Of a stretch of DNA of 64,000 nt, positions 54,158 to 64,000 are shown one piece after another. Source of the DNA: Strongyloides papillosus (taxonomy: Eukaryota; Nematoda; Chromadorea; Rhabditida; Strongyloididae). The first letter of the stretch is position 1. The number at the start of each line of letters is the position of its first letter. Location: NCBI GenBank assembly GCA_005656395.1, contig SRSI01000079.1, positions 558,001 to 622,000 of the forward strand, in the 5' to 3' direction. Under the pieces are notes generated by a model that made no database searches, was not told the DNA's origin, and saw only the letters and a list, made by a program, of their open reading frames with translations. Made by a program: the position numbers and the translations under genes.

Positions 54158-54958
54158 CACACAAAAAAAAATGGGACACACATTTGCGTAAAATGTAATA
54201 AATTTGTCCCACCTAATAAAGTTTGAATTTTCTTGATTTGCGATAATTTTAACGCAATTATTTTGTACAAAAAATCAAGGCAATAATTAAAATAAATTTT
54301 TATATTTTATTGTCTTTATTTAAAACTTAAGTTATTTTTTACAATGCATTTTAAAATACAATATTAGAATTTAACTTATTAAAAGATTAAAAAATGCTTT
54401 TATAAAGAGTATTTATCAACATATGATAGTATTTTTTAGATATTCTTTAATTGTTTGAATAACTATAAGATTTTTATAAAAAGTTATATTCATTTGATGA
54501 CTCAACTTTTTTATACTGTTTTTCAAGATCATCTTTAAAAGTCAAACTGATTAAAAGTTTTAAAACATTATACGTTTTGTTTATAGTAAAAAATTTTTTA
54601 AATATTTTAATTTAAATAAGAAAAATAGCAAGTACTAAGATAATATTTTCAATAAACATTACTTTGTATGGTTAGATAATTATTACTCTTTCTTATTGTT
54701 GTTGTAAAAATTCTAATTTTTTAAATTTACTGGTGTTAACGGGTTGTTTAAAAGAATGATTTTTGTTAAAACGTTAACAACTTTACACGAAATTGACTTT
54801 TGATAACTCACTTCATAATATATTATAAAAACAAATTAGATTCTAAAATAGGTGTAATATTTTTAAAATTTGAATAAATTTTGACATTTCAAAGTGGTGG
54901 GACATTTTATTGCATTTTATGTAATAATGTCAAAATTTGTCCCATTTTTTTTGTGTGT
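54158..54958. mobile_element. Foldback/MITE element with ~60-bp inverted ends
   Basis: The left end CACACAAAAAAAAATGGGAC (54158 on) and the right end, reading the same in complement, enclose ~680 bp of AT-rich DNA with no transposase. Each end is also internally mirrored (TGGGACA ... TGTCCCA about 45 bp apart). The target duplication is not clear. Confidence 0.7.
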
Positions 54959-55243
54959 GGTTTACAAAAAAAAATTTTATACTTCCAAATCCAGATTGCA
55001 TTAATAACAATTTGTGGTAAATTCTTGACAATACAACAATTGTATTGTTATTTTTTAATTTTTTTAATTTATTTTTTTCCTATCAAAATATCAGTTTTAA
55101 TTTTTCATTTTTATCAAGTGTGTTTCTTTAATTTATATTGAACACACTTATGTATACTTTTTATTTAGAAAAAAAATCTTTTACTAATAAAATTTATTTG
55201 ATATAAAAGAAATAGCATAAAAAGATAGGAGATATAGAATCTT
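54959..55243. other. 3' flank of neprilysin-like gene 1
   Basis: AT-rich, no coding frame. Confidence 0.4.
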
Positions 55244-56717
55244 TTAGTGTCCTTTTTTCCATACTTCACATTTGTGTTCAGGATTCATTCTACTGTGTGA
55301 TTTGCAGTTAAAAGCATTAGAAAATGGTTTATAATTTGATAAAGCTAAATTGGTGCGTATTTCTCCTGGAGTATGAGGATCATTGTTTATTTGATCTTCT
55401 AAGTTGTCTTTACTTTGATGTTCACAAAATGTTCTACCATTACCAATAAAAAACAGTTGTTCACTGGTAAACTTCTCAAAACCAGGAACTCTAGGTTCTT
55501 CACCACCAATACTTTGAAGATACTTCATATAAGCTGTGTGAGCAATTTTTAGTCCACCATTATCTGCAATACTTTCATGTAATGTTAGTGAGCCATTTAT
55601 ATTTTTCATAGTTATACTTTCTTTTTGATCACCGTATTGTTTAACAAAACATCCAGCTTTTTTCTCAAAATTTTCTATTGATTCAGGAGTTACAATCAAA
55701 CTTCCATTGTGATTTGCATCATATATAAATTTATAATTTTTACTGTCAAAAGCATGTGAAATTTCATGAGCAATAACAAATCCAATGCTACCATAATTAA
55801 CTGCATGTGGAAAATAACTACTAAACCATGGTTCTACCAAATCATTTGAAGTTGTAAAAAATATATTCATTATAGGATGATAAAATGCAGCAAAAAAAAC
55901 TTTGTAATCTGAATATTCGGCAGGACGGAAAATGTAGTAGCCACAAGAACCAAGGGTATGGTTTAATTTTGATAATAACGTAAGATTTTTAATAACTTCT
56001 TCAATACTATCATTTTCTGATATTCCTATATTTTTGTAACAATTTTCCATTAAAAGTATGCTGGAAATATCTAAAGAGTATAAATTTATAAGTTCTATTT
56101 CATCAAGTTTATGCAAAAGATTGTCTCTTGATTCTTTATCAAATATATCCTTTTTATCATCTATTAAAATTCTAAATTCTTCTTTTAATCTTTTGATCAT
56201 ATTCTCAAATATAATATAATCACCATGTTTCTCTCTTTCTATTCTGCTCTTTTTTATAAATAATACACTAAAAGCATATGATCCAAAAACCTGAATTTTC
56301 GATTCACAATTTTTCTTTTTTTCTTCAGATAGTTGAATACATTTCTTTCTTAAATTGTAAATATTTTTTATAGCAGTCGATTCATTATTATACCTTCCAT
56401 CAAAGGCCTCTAAAAGGAAATAAATAAAAAAAAAAGATATTACCATCAATAAAGTTCAAAAAATTTGTTGACGTTTCAGTATAAAAGAAACTAGTTTTAT
56501 TTTTACTTTTTTCTTCTTTATCTTTTATCCAATTACCACAAGCAAACTTGTAAAAATTATCACATGGATCTACAGTAAAGTCAACATATTCACGAAGACT
56601 TTTAGAAGTCAATTCTGGATCGTACCTTGTTGGATTATTTACTATTTTATTCATAATGAATCCTTTTGATACAAAATTAAGTCCAAAATAATAAAAAATC
56701 AAGACAAAAACATTCAT
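55244..56717 (-). CDS. Compact M13 (neprilysin-like) metallopeptidase
   Basis: Exons 56717-56444 and 56409-55244 with a 34-bp intron give 479 aa. An N-terminal hydrophobic segment acts as signal peptide or anchor. YVDFTVDPCDNFYKFACGNW (~44-63) is the M13 N-terminal mark. The zinc site HEISH (306-310), third ligand in ESIADNGG (Glu370, Asp374) and the C-terminal CEVW are intact. The substrate-binding NAFY motif reads AAFY (265-268). M13 enzymes are usually 700-750 aa; about 200 residues of the helical lid are missing, so the active site may be more open. It is likely secreted or surface-bound and active on peptides. Tandem with an inactive-looking sister at 57.2 kb. Confidence 0.87.
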
Positions 56718-57199
56718 GATAAATTTAACGAATGATTTTATAATTTTGAGAATTATGAGAAATTTCTTATTATTATATGCAAAAAAACAGACGCTGATTC
56801 ATTTAATATGTAAAATTTATTCAAACATTATTATAATCAAATTTTTTTATTCAACGACATATTTTATTGCATTTCTTTTGTATATAAAAATATAAATTAA
56901 AATTTTAAATTTTTATAATATATGCAAATTTTATTATAAACTTTAAATTTATAATAATATTATGATTCTTTAATATGTTAAAATAAAAGTTAAATACTGT
57001 ACAACATTCAACAATATTATTACTATTTGACATATAAAAAGAATGTGTCATTTTTTAAATTTTTCATATGTATTTCTAATATGAACTTTTTTATTTTATA
57101 AATTTATTTTTGAAGTGAAATCTTTTATTATTAAAATCTACTTAATATAAAAGAAATAGGATAAAAAGATAAAAGAAACAGAAATTTCTAATTCTGTTT
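56718..57199. other. Spacer between the two neprilysin-like genes
   Basis: AT-rich; the first ~130 bp (TTATTATATGCAAAAAAAC) resemble the flank of the second gene (TTGGTATTATATACAAAAAA), consistent with tandem duplication. Confidence 0.5.
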
Positions 57200-58714
57200 T
57201 TAATTTTTCCATACTTCACATTTGTGTTCAGGATTCATTGTAGAGTTCAATTTACACTTAAATGCTCTAGAAAACGGTGCATAATTTGACAAAGCTATTA
57301 ATGAACGAATTTCTCCTGGAGCATGTACATCCTTATCTATTTGATCTTCTAAAAAGTTTTTACTTTTATGTTCACAGAAAGTTCTGCCAAAACTAATAAA
57401 AAATAATTGTTCGCTGGTAAAATCTTCGAAACCAGGAACTTTAGCCTCCTCACCACCAATACTTTGGAGAAACTTCATATAAGCCCTATGGGCAATTTTA
57501 AGTCCACCGTTATCTGCGATATTTTCGGCTAATGTTAATGAACCATTAACATTTCGTCCAGTTATTCTTTCTTTTTGATCACCGTATTGTTTAACAAAAC
57601 AATCACTTTTTTTTTCAAAGTTTTTTATTGACTCAGAAGTTAGTATTAATTTTTCTTTCTCGTCTCGTTCGAATATATTTTTATAATGATTATTATCAAA
57701 GGCATTCAAAATTGCATTAGCAATAACCGATCCAATGTTACCATAATTAAGTGCGTGTGGGAAATATCTATTAAACCATGGCTCTTCTAGGGCAATGGAA
57801 GAAATTAAAAGTTTATTTTTTATAGAAATATACTTTACACTTTCATATGCATAATCCTTTATATATTCGCTAGCTTGGAAAATTTTGTGCTTACAAGATT
57901 TCTGGGTATGATTCATTTTTGATAATGAATCAAGATCTTTAAGAATTTTTTCAATACTATCACTTTCTAATATCCCGATACTTTTATAACAAATTTCCAT
58001 GAAAAGCGTGCTATAAACATCGTTCGCTTCAATCCTTTTAATTAATTCCATTTCATTAAGTTTTTGTAAAAGGTTCTCTCTCGATTCTTTATCGAATATA
58101 TTTTCTCTTTCGTCTATTAATAATTTAAATTCTTCCCTAATTCTTTTAATCATGCTTTCTATTAAAATATACTCACCATGATTCTCACTATCTATTTTGC
58201 TCATTTTCATCAATAATGAAATAAAAGCATATGCTCCAAAAGACTCAATTTTAACTACACAATTTTCTTTTTCTTTTCCAGATAGTTCCATACATTTCTT
58301 TCTTAAATTATAAATTTTTTTTACAGCATTTGATTCATTATTATACTTTCCTTCCATAGATTCTGAAAGCAAATAAATAAAAACAAAAAAAATATTACCT
58401 TTTATAAAGTTATCAAAAATTGTCCTCTTAATATCATAGTTAAACCGTTTGCTTTTTCCCCTTTTCTTTTCCATTGTTCTAATCCAATTTCCACATGAAA
58501 ATTTATAAAAGTTATCACATGGTTCCACATCAAGATCAAGATATTCGTAAAGACTTCTAGAAGCCGGATCTGTATAAATCATTTCAAAACCAAACTTCTT
58601 TATATCTCTCCAAGTATCCTTAAACTGATCAAACAAATTCCCTTGTGATACGGAAAATGATGCATAACAATAAAGAATTAAAGTAAAAGCATTCATAATA
58701 AATTTAATGAACAA
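57200..58714 (-). CDS. Neprilysin-like pseudopeptidase (zinc motif lost)
   Basis: Open for 504 codons, but a 36-nt GT..AG segment (58363-58398) sits exactly where gene 1 has its intron. Removing it gives 492 aa and the expected ...NFIKESMEGKYNNES junction. The signal peptide covers ~residues 1-25; an in-frame ATG at 58696 is an alternative start. The DPCDNFYKFSCGNW-type mark (read as VEPCDNFYKFSCGNW) and ENIADNGG are kept, but HEISH is replaced by NAILN (321-325), removing both zinc histidines and the catalytic Glu. AAFY is lost too. The frame is otherwise clean, so the protein is probably retained as a non-catalytic binder or decoy, or has decayed only recently. Confidence 0.85.
   Translation of the reverse strand: MFIKFIMNAFTLILYCYASFSVSQGNLFDQFKDTWRDIKKFGFEMIYTDPASRSLYEYLDLDVEPCDNFYKFSCGNWIRTMEKKRGKSKRFNYDIKRTIFDNFIKGNIFFVFIYLLSESMEGKYNNESNAVKKIYNLRKKCMELSGKEKENCVVKIESFGAYAFISLLMKMSKIDSENHGEYILIESMIKRIREEFKLLIDERENIFDKESRENLLQKLNEMELIKRIEANDVYSTLFMEICYKSIGILESDSIEKILKDLDSLSKMNHTQKSCKHKIFQASEYIKDYAYESVKYISIKNKLLISSIALEEPWFNRYFPHALNYGNIGSVIANAILNAFDNNHYKNIFERDEKEKLILTSESIKNFEKKSDCFVKQYGDQKERITGRNVNGSLTLAENIADNGGLKIAHRAYMKFLQSIGGEEAKVPGFEDFTSEQLFFISFGRTFCEHKSKNFLEDQIDKDVHAPGEIRSLIALSNYAPFSRAFKCKLNSTMNPEHKCEVWKN
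58363..58398 (-). other. 36-nt intron divisible by three
   Basis: Donor GTAATATTT, acceptor TTTGCTTTCAG. It is at the same codon and phase as the 34-nt intron of the neighbouring gene. Because it is 36 nt and stop-free, retention would add 12 residues, GNIFFVFIYLLS, instead of breaking the frame. Confidence 0.75.
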
Positions 58715-59116
58715 CTTTGTAATGAGGAATTATGAGAAATTTCTTGGTATTATATACAAAAAAAAATTGACACAGATTTATAGAAATATGTAAATTTGAC
58801 GCCAAGTAAATTCAAATTTTTTATTTAGCGAAACATTTTATCGCAATTCTTTTGTATATAGATTTGTAAATGGAAAATTTAAATTGTTGTAATTTTTTAT
58901 TATAAAATATGAATATAAAAATAATATAATGTTTATTTTTATAAATATCAAATTAAACTTAATTATTTACGATATTTATATCAATATTATGTTCTTAGGA
59001 ATATAAAAATAGCATATCTTTATTCTTTAATTTTCTCCTTGGTATTTCTAAATTAATATTTTTTATTTTATGAATATATTTTTAAATTAAAATTCTTAGT
59101 TATTTAAACTTATTTA
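58715..59116. other. 5' flank of neprilysin-like gene 2
   Basis: AT-rich, with TTATATACAAAAAAAAA near 58751 as a TATA-like stretch. Nothing else recognised. Confidence 0.4.
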
Positions 59117-59153
59117 ACCAGCTTAGATCCGCTTTCGGCAGGTTAGGGCTGGT
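59117..59153. other. GC-rich hairpin at the edge of repeat R copy 3
   Basis: Outer stem ACCAGC with GCTGGT; compared with 48794-48831 the T-A pair is changed to C-G on both sides, so pairing is kept. The inner stem is weaker (CCG, loop, CGG, or wobble pairing). Confidence 0.5.
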
Positions 59154-59179
59154 CCACAGTGTATATTTTTTATAAGGAA

Positions 59180-60590
59180 ATTTTTATACTAAATTATTAA
59201 TCAAAGTATGTGTATAAATAATTGTTTCATTGAATTACATTTTTTTGGAAAAATAAAATAACCGAAAACACATTGCTTAAATAAACGAATGTCTCTAAGT
59301 TTAAAAATCATTTTATAACTTTTACATTAATTGAAACTTCTTAGTTAAATAAAGAATTTACCCATCAATAAGAATTTTATTTATATTCCAAAGATGGATA
59401 AAAATGAACATTTGAATCATTCAAGTAACTATTTAAGTGACTTTCCATTATATTTTTGAAATTTGTATAGACAATTTAATATCATTTTTCTATTAGCTAC
59501 ATATTTACGTTAATTTTGCAAACATATAAATGAAAAAAGCAAATAAATTATTACCTAAAATAACTTCTTTTGTTTTAAATCTACAAACTTCGTTATAGTT
59601 TTCATATTTTATGCCAGTCGTTGATATATGTACTTAATTTAGTTTTATTTACTTTAAACAACTTTGATAAAGTCATAACACGGGAAAATTTTAGTTGTTA
59701 CTGAAAAAATGGTCATCACCTTTTGATTCATTACTTGATTTAATTTTTATTAATCCTTTTAATACTGATTTTCTCCCTCATTTCATACTCGTACCTTCTA
59801 GATAAATCGTAAAACATAAAATCTTATTTACTTTTACAAAAGTTATTTGAATGACAAAACTATACAAAAATGTGTCCAAAAAAGAGTGGTTTTTAAAAAT
59901 AATTTAGCCAGTTATGGACCAAAAGTTTTAAAACATATTTTTACTCTTAAGTTGGGAAAAAAATACATCTGATAACTATTTAATCAAAATAAATGATCAA
60001 GTTTAAAAAGAGTTATGTCTAGAACAAAATTGATTTATACAAAAAAATAGAAAAAAGCGAAAAAGTTGACATTCAAATTAATATAACTTCTTTATTTGTT
60101 AAGCTATAAACTTCGTTAGATACTTACTTTTTTAGTTAGACATAGGTCTATGTAACAGATATTATTTTATTTGTTTTCATAAAGTTATGACTCAGTTGTA
60201 GCTATTTAACTTTTAAGATTTTTTTTCGAAATGGTCACCACTCTTTGGACCATAACTCGGCCAATTTCTAATATATTTCTATAATATTGTGCTTCCATAC
60301 TATTCCGAAATTTGACCTTTAGAATGATATATAAACCACCGCATCTTATCTATTTTAAAATAGCGTTATCTCTTGGTAAAATCATACTAAAAAAGAGTCA
60401 AAAAAGGGTGTTTTTTGAGAATACCTTGGCCGAATTTTGGCCAGAAATTTTTGAAACTGATTCAGTTCCTCTAGTTAAAAAAAATACATTTTTTGGTTAC
60501 TTACTCATAAAAATCAGTTAAATTTGAAAGCTTTACGAGAGAGACAAATTTTTTTCTTATTTGTTTTTATTATAGAAATCTTTATGCTCT
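59180..60590. repeat. Dispersed repeat R, copy 3 (mariner-free)
   Basis: Same order of landmarks as copy 1, without the mariner element: the bases around 60156-60172 (AACAGATATTATTTTATTTG region) are the empty site. It ends AGAGAGACAAATTT as copy 1 does. Confidence 0.75.
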
Positions 60591-60671
60591 GTTAATATTA
60601 TATAATTTTATCTTTAAACAATACTCATTTTAGTGTAACAAAAATTTTCCAGTGTTTTTTAAAACGTAATT

Positions 60672-61335
60672 TTATCAATTGAACCAATTAACATTATAAG
60701 TCTGAATTCCTGGTCATAGATGCTTTCGTGAAATCTTAAGGTGCTTCATTGAATTTAAAAAATTCATTATCTTCTCATTAGCATACATGATGCCAAATAA
60801 AATCTGATTTATTAATTACAAAAGGATAACTGAACTATCCTTTCCATATTAACACTATCATTTTTCTCTTATCTATCTAATTAATAATAAATATCATAAA
60901 CAACAGGATGAATCTTATCTTGTGCTATTGTTCTACTCATACTAAAATATCTCAATATGTGTAATGATAATCTTCGTTGATCTTTTCATTTTTCACCTCC
61001 AAAAAATGAACAGCAATATTGTGTTTGTCGTGGCAAGCCTTATCAGGGTAATTTTCGACATTTCTTCATAGAAAATTACCACCATTTGTTACGAGAGTTT
61101 TATTTATGGAATCATAATCCGCAAGTACAACTCTCGGTAAGGGTAACCATATAATATAAACATTACTATAAGTATATTTTAATTTGTATAACCAATTATC
61201 TATATTTTTGAAGTCACAGATAAGGAAATTTTCTAATATTGGTAATGGTAAAGGTTCTGGTTGTAGGGATTCAACTTTTTTATAGAAATTTATTAAATAT
61301 AATAAAATAATAATTAATAATATTATTCCAATCAT
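60672..61335 (-). pseudogene. CYP-18, broken N-terminal copy of CYP-17
   Basis: The first 88 codons are open (MIGIILLIIILLYLINFYKK) and differ from CYP-17 at only a few sites, but the hinge reads LQPEPLPLPILEN instead of LPPGPLPLPILGN. After that, matches to CYP-17 continue in broken frames (SIND.. NGGNFL; helix-C region; LYQIL..LS) down to about 60672, equal to CYP-17 residue ~225. The C-terminal half including the haem site is missing. Confidence 0.88.
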
Positions 61336-62228
61336 TTTGTGATAGTGTATTGATTTCTGAATTATTTTATAGTAATATTTTCTTGTTTAATATCATCTTT
61401 CAATAGTATGCTTTAATTTGTTAATTTATCAATGTGAAATTATGTTCAATGATTAATTTCGCCTTAAATGGCGTTAAATTATAAATTACAAATAATATAA
61501 ATGTCATTATTCCGAAAAAAATGCACTTTTAATATCACTAAAAAACAAATTATCCACTCAAAAACAATAATAAATATATCTATTAAAAGAAAACGAAAAG
61601 ATTCAAGTTTACAAGTATAACTAGATAGTTAAAGATAAAAGCAATAGAAATCTTCTTCAAACAATCCAAAAAGATATTAATACACCATCACGAATGAACA
61701 ATAAGTCATGAAAAATTCTCCATGACTAGAAATATATAATCAAGAACTAGAGATAAACTTTATTTAAAAAATAAATATATTTACATCCCTGTTTTTTACC
61801 CCCATTCATACATTCCTAAACAATCTCACCCTCACAAAGGACAAATAACATACCTACAAACTATTATAACATCCTCCTCACTCCATTTCCTGTTGGCTTC
61901 CAACCTAAACTCTATTAAATGTTTAAATCTACAAACATTTGACTTTATTCCTATTAACAATTCCATACAAACGAGACAATAAAACTATTACCACCTCCTC
62001 TTCCTCCATGTGGAGAGCATTAATGTTAAATCTTCCTTCAAATCTCCTCCTGACCTGGTAAAATTTTGTTAAAACTCATTCATTAGATAATACCAATAAT
62101 ATTATGAAAAGAGATACATATTAATAAATTATATCTATTTGATTGCTGGATTTTTATAATATTATAAATTTTTATTTAAAGTTTTTATTTTTAATTTTTG
62201 TTATTATATTACTAAGTTTTATTTTAAT
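61336..62228. other. Duplicated CYP-17 flank, then 5' region of the PAN gene
   Basis: Bases 61336 to ~61700 repeat 39882-40230. From ~61790 to 62060 the plus strand is C-rich and G-poor (ACCCCCATTCATACATTCC; CTCACCCTCAC) with no coding frame; it may belong to the promoter of the following gene. Confidence 0.6.
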
Positions 62229-63858
62229 ATGGTTAATGGTCTGGTACTTTTACTAATTTTTTGTTTAGTAATTAAAAATACTTTTGGTATGTTTCTTAGT
62301 TGTTATTGTTAAGTTTTAATGATAATGTTTACTTGTTTTAGAAGCTTCACCATCATCAGAATGTTTCCGATCATACCCTAATATCAAGATGACATGTGCT
62401 GTTCCTATTGAATATAAAGTTAATGTTTCATTGGAAGATTGCCATACAACGTGTATCAATAAAACACCCAGCTGCCTGACACTCCAGTATGATTCTTACA
62501 AGAAAACCTGCCAAGTCTTTAATACACCATCACCATTTGACCAAACCACAGGAAAACTAGGTGTCAAAAGTATCAAAAATGGACTTTTCAGGGCTAAAAG
62601 GCAAGTAAACTCAAACTCAGTTGGAGCCTCCACAGATCAATCACCATCCCAAACTAGTGGGGTCTGCGAAATAACAATGCTCCCCTCAATTGGATACAGT
62701 TTCATTGTCTTCGATCAGGAGTGCTATAAAATGCAAATAGAATTCACTAGCGAAGTCAACACACAATTACAAGTTGTCAAGACACCTAAAAATAACACAA
62801 ACGTGAAAAAACCAAAAAAAGCTATGGGTGTTGGTTTTGTGGAGGAGACATTTAATGGGATGGATAATAATAATAATGAGGACAATAAGGATGATACACC
62901 ACCAAATCCTTTCATAACAGAAACTACATCATTATTAAATAATGATATACAAAACTCATTTAATACCTTTACGAGAACGAATTTCATATCAAGTGATTAC
63001 AAGAATGGTAATGTTAAAGTCCTCCCAGTGATGTTAGATTGTCCCGATGGTAGTAGAGCTAAAATAATTATAACTGATGGAATTGAGATAGTTAGTCAAC
63101 AACCAATGATAAGTTTACATCTAGCAGATGGAGAGAAATGCCTGTATACATGTAGAATAAATTCTGAGTTAGAGGGAAGACGTTTCCAAAGACAATGTCG
63201 CAGTGCAACTTACGATAAACTTCGTTCTATCTGTTATATATATGATGATCTACTCATACCAACGGGATCTTTTGATTACAATCCAAACAGGCAAAGTATA
63301 TACTTCGAAAAAGTTTGCATCCCAGAATCCGAAGTCTCCGTTGGTTGTGACGAAGGAATGATAAAACTACCTCAACATGTAATAATAGGGCATGCTACAG
63401 AAGTTATTGATGCACCAAATCAAGTAGCATGCATAAGAAGTTGCATCCAATCACTTCCTAAGTACGGTTTCAAATGTGCTTCAGTAATGTACTTCTATGA
63501 GTTTAACAAATTCAACTGTATACTAAATAAAGATACCAGGCATACAAAAGGACCATTCTTCAGGCAGGAACTAAAGCAAAAAGTTGATTATATAGAATTA
63601 TCAAAATGTATGCTGAAGGAGAACACAAAGATTGCACTATCAAATGACGACTACAAATATGCTGTTGAAGACACAGTTTACGATGAGGAGGAGTGGGGTA
63701 TGTGGTCGACGTGTGATACTAGTATGACAAAAACAAGAACACGTGTAAAGTGTACTTCTTGTATTGTTAAGAGTGAAACGATACCATGTATAAAGGGTGA
63801 GAAAGACTTTAATAAGTTTGTTGATATGTATGATGATGATAAGGATAAGAGTAATTAA
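62229..63858 (+). CDS. Secreted PAN/apple-domain protein with furin-like site (2 exons)
   Basis: Exon 1 62229-62286 encodes the signal peptide MVNGLVLLLIFCLVIKNTF. A 55-bp intron (62287-62341) follows, and exon 2 runs 62342-63858; phases agree, 524 aa. Three cysteine-rich PAN-like modules: ~26-95 (C..YPNIKMTC, LEDCHTTC, KTCQVF), ~303-372 (KCLYTC, QC, SICYIY, EKVC) and ~377-460 (VGCDEGM, ACIRSC, FNCIL, LSKC). RAKR at ~102-105 after the first module is a furin-type cleavage site. An Asn/Asp-rich low-complexity linker follows, and near the end EEWGMWSTCDTSMTKTR resembles the start of a thrombospondin type-1 repeat. PAN proteins in nematodes are mainly extracellular matrix, cuticle or epithelial apical proteins. 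The exact orthologue is not recognised. Confidence 0.85.
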
Positions 63859-64000
63859 TTAAACTAATATTATATTAATTTTTTAAAATTTTTTTATTAA
63901 TATTTATTATATATAATGTGTTTGTTAGTATTTTGTATATGGTTGAATTTAAAATATATATGTATTTAATGATAATTTGTTATTTCTTCAATTCTTCTAA
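63859..64000. other. 3' flank of the PAN gene
   Basis: AT-rich to the window end; no further feature. Confidence 0.4.

Overview
The window looks like nuclear DNA from a nematode of the Strongyloididae type. The evidence is an extremely AT-rich sequence, few and very small introns (34-55 bp with GT..AG ends), a large clan-2 cytochrome P450 array, secreted neprilysin-like proteins, GT14 glycosyltransferases and PAN-domain secreted proteins. The genus is inferred from composition and gene content only.

Layout. 0.5-6.3 kb holds three single-copy genes on the minus strand: a LARP1-type La-motif protein (2 exons), a small secreted Ig-like protein, and an ABCD4-type half ABC transporter (2 exons). 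6.8-39.9 kb is a head-to-tail, minus-strand array of 17 intronless cytochrome P450 loci, called here CYP-1 to CYP-17 from left to right, repeating about every 1.9 kb. Thirteen have full-length frames of 489-490 codons. Four are broken: CYP-3 by one nonsense codon, CYP-10 by a homopolymer frameshift plus a small insertion, CYP-12 by one extra T, and CYP-15 by many lesions. Spacers carry a recurrent TATA box about 40-60 nt upstream of the shared ATG and, in the leftmost part, a repeated spacer block. A minisatellite with inverted flanking copies interrupts the array at 26.0-26.75 kb. Three subgroups can be told apart: A (CYP-1 to CYP-5), B (CYP-7, 8, 9, 15) and C (CYP-6, 10-14, 16, 17). Several genes look like mosaics between subgroups, as expected from gene conversion.

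40-61.7 kb is a repeat-rich accessory stretch. It holds two nearly identical 4-exon GT14 (core-2/I-branching type) genes, coding relics, a decayed secreted repeat protein, two tandem neprilysin-like genes (one has lost its zinc site), three copies of a dispersed non-coding repeat, a composite mariner-type element with its empty site visible in another repeat copy, and a foldback element. At 60.7-61.7 kb a broken P450 fragment with its 5' flank repeats the right end of the array (CYP-17), so this stretch lies between two copies of one duplicated segment. 62.2-63.9 kb is a plus-strand secreted PAN-domain gene with a furin-like site.

Working together: the P450 array is probably an ER-membrane oxidation battery that grows by tandem duplication and is remodelled by gene conversion and decay. 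The GT14 and neprilysin pairs are separate local expansions of Golgi and secreted products. All functional statements are from motif recognition; no database search was possible.
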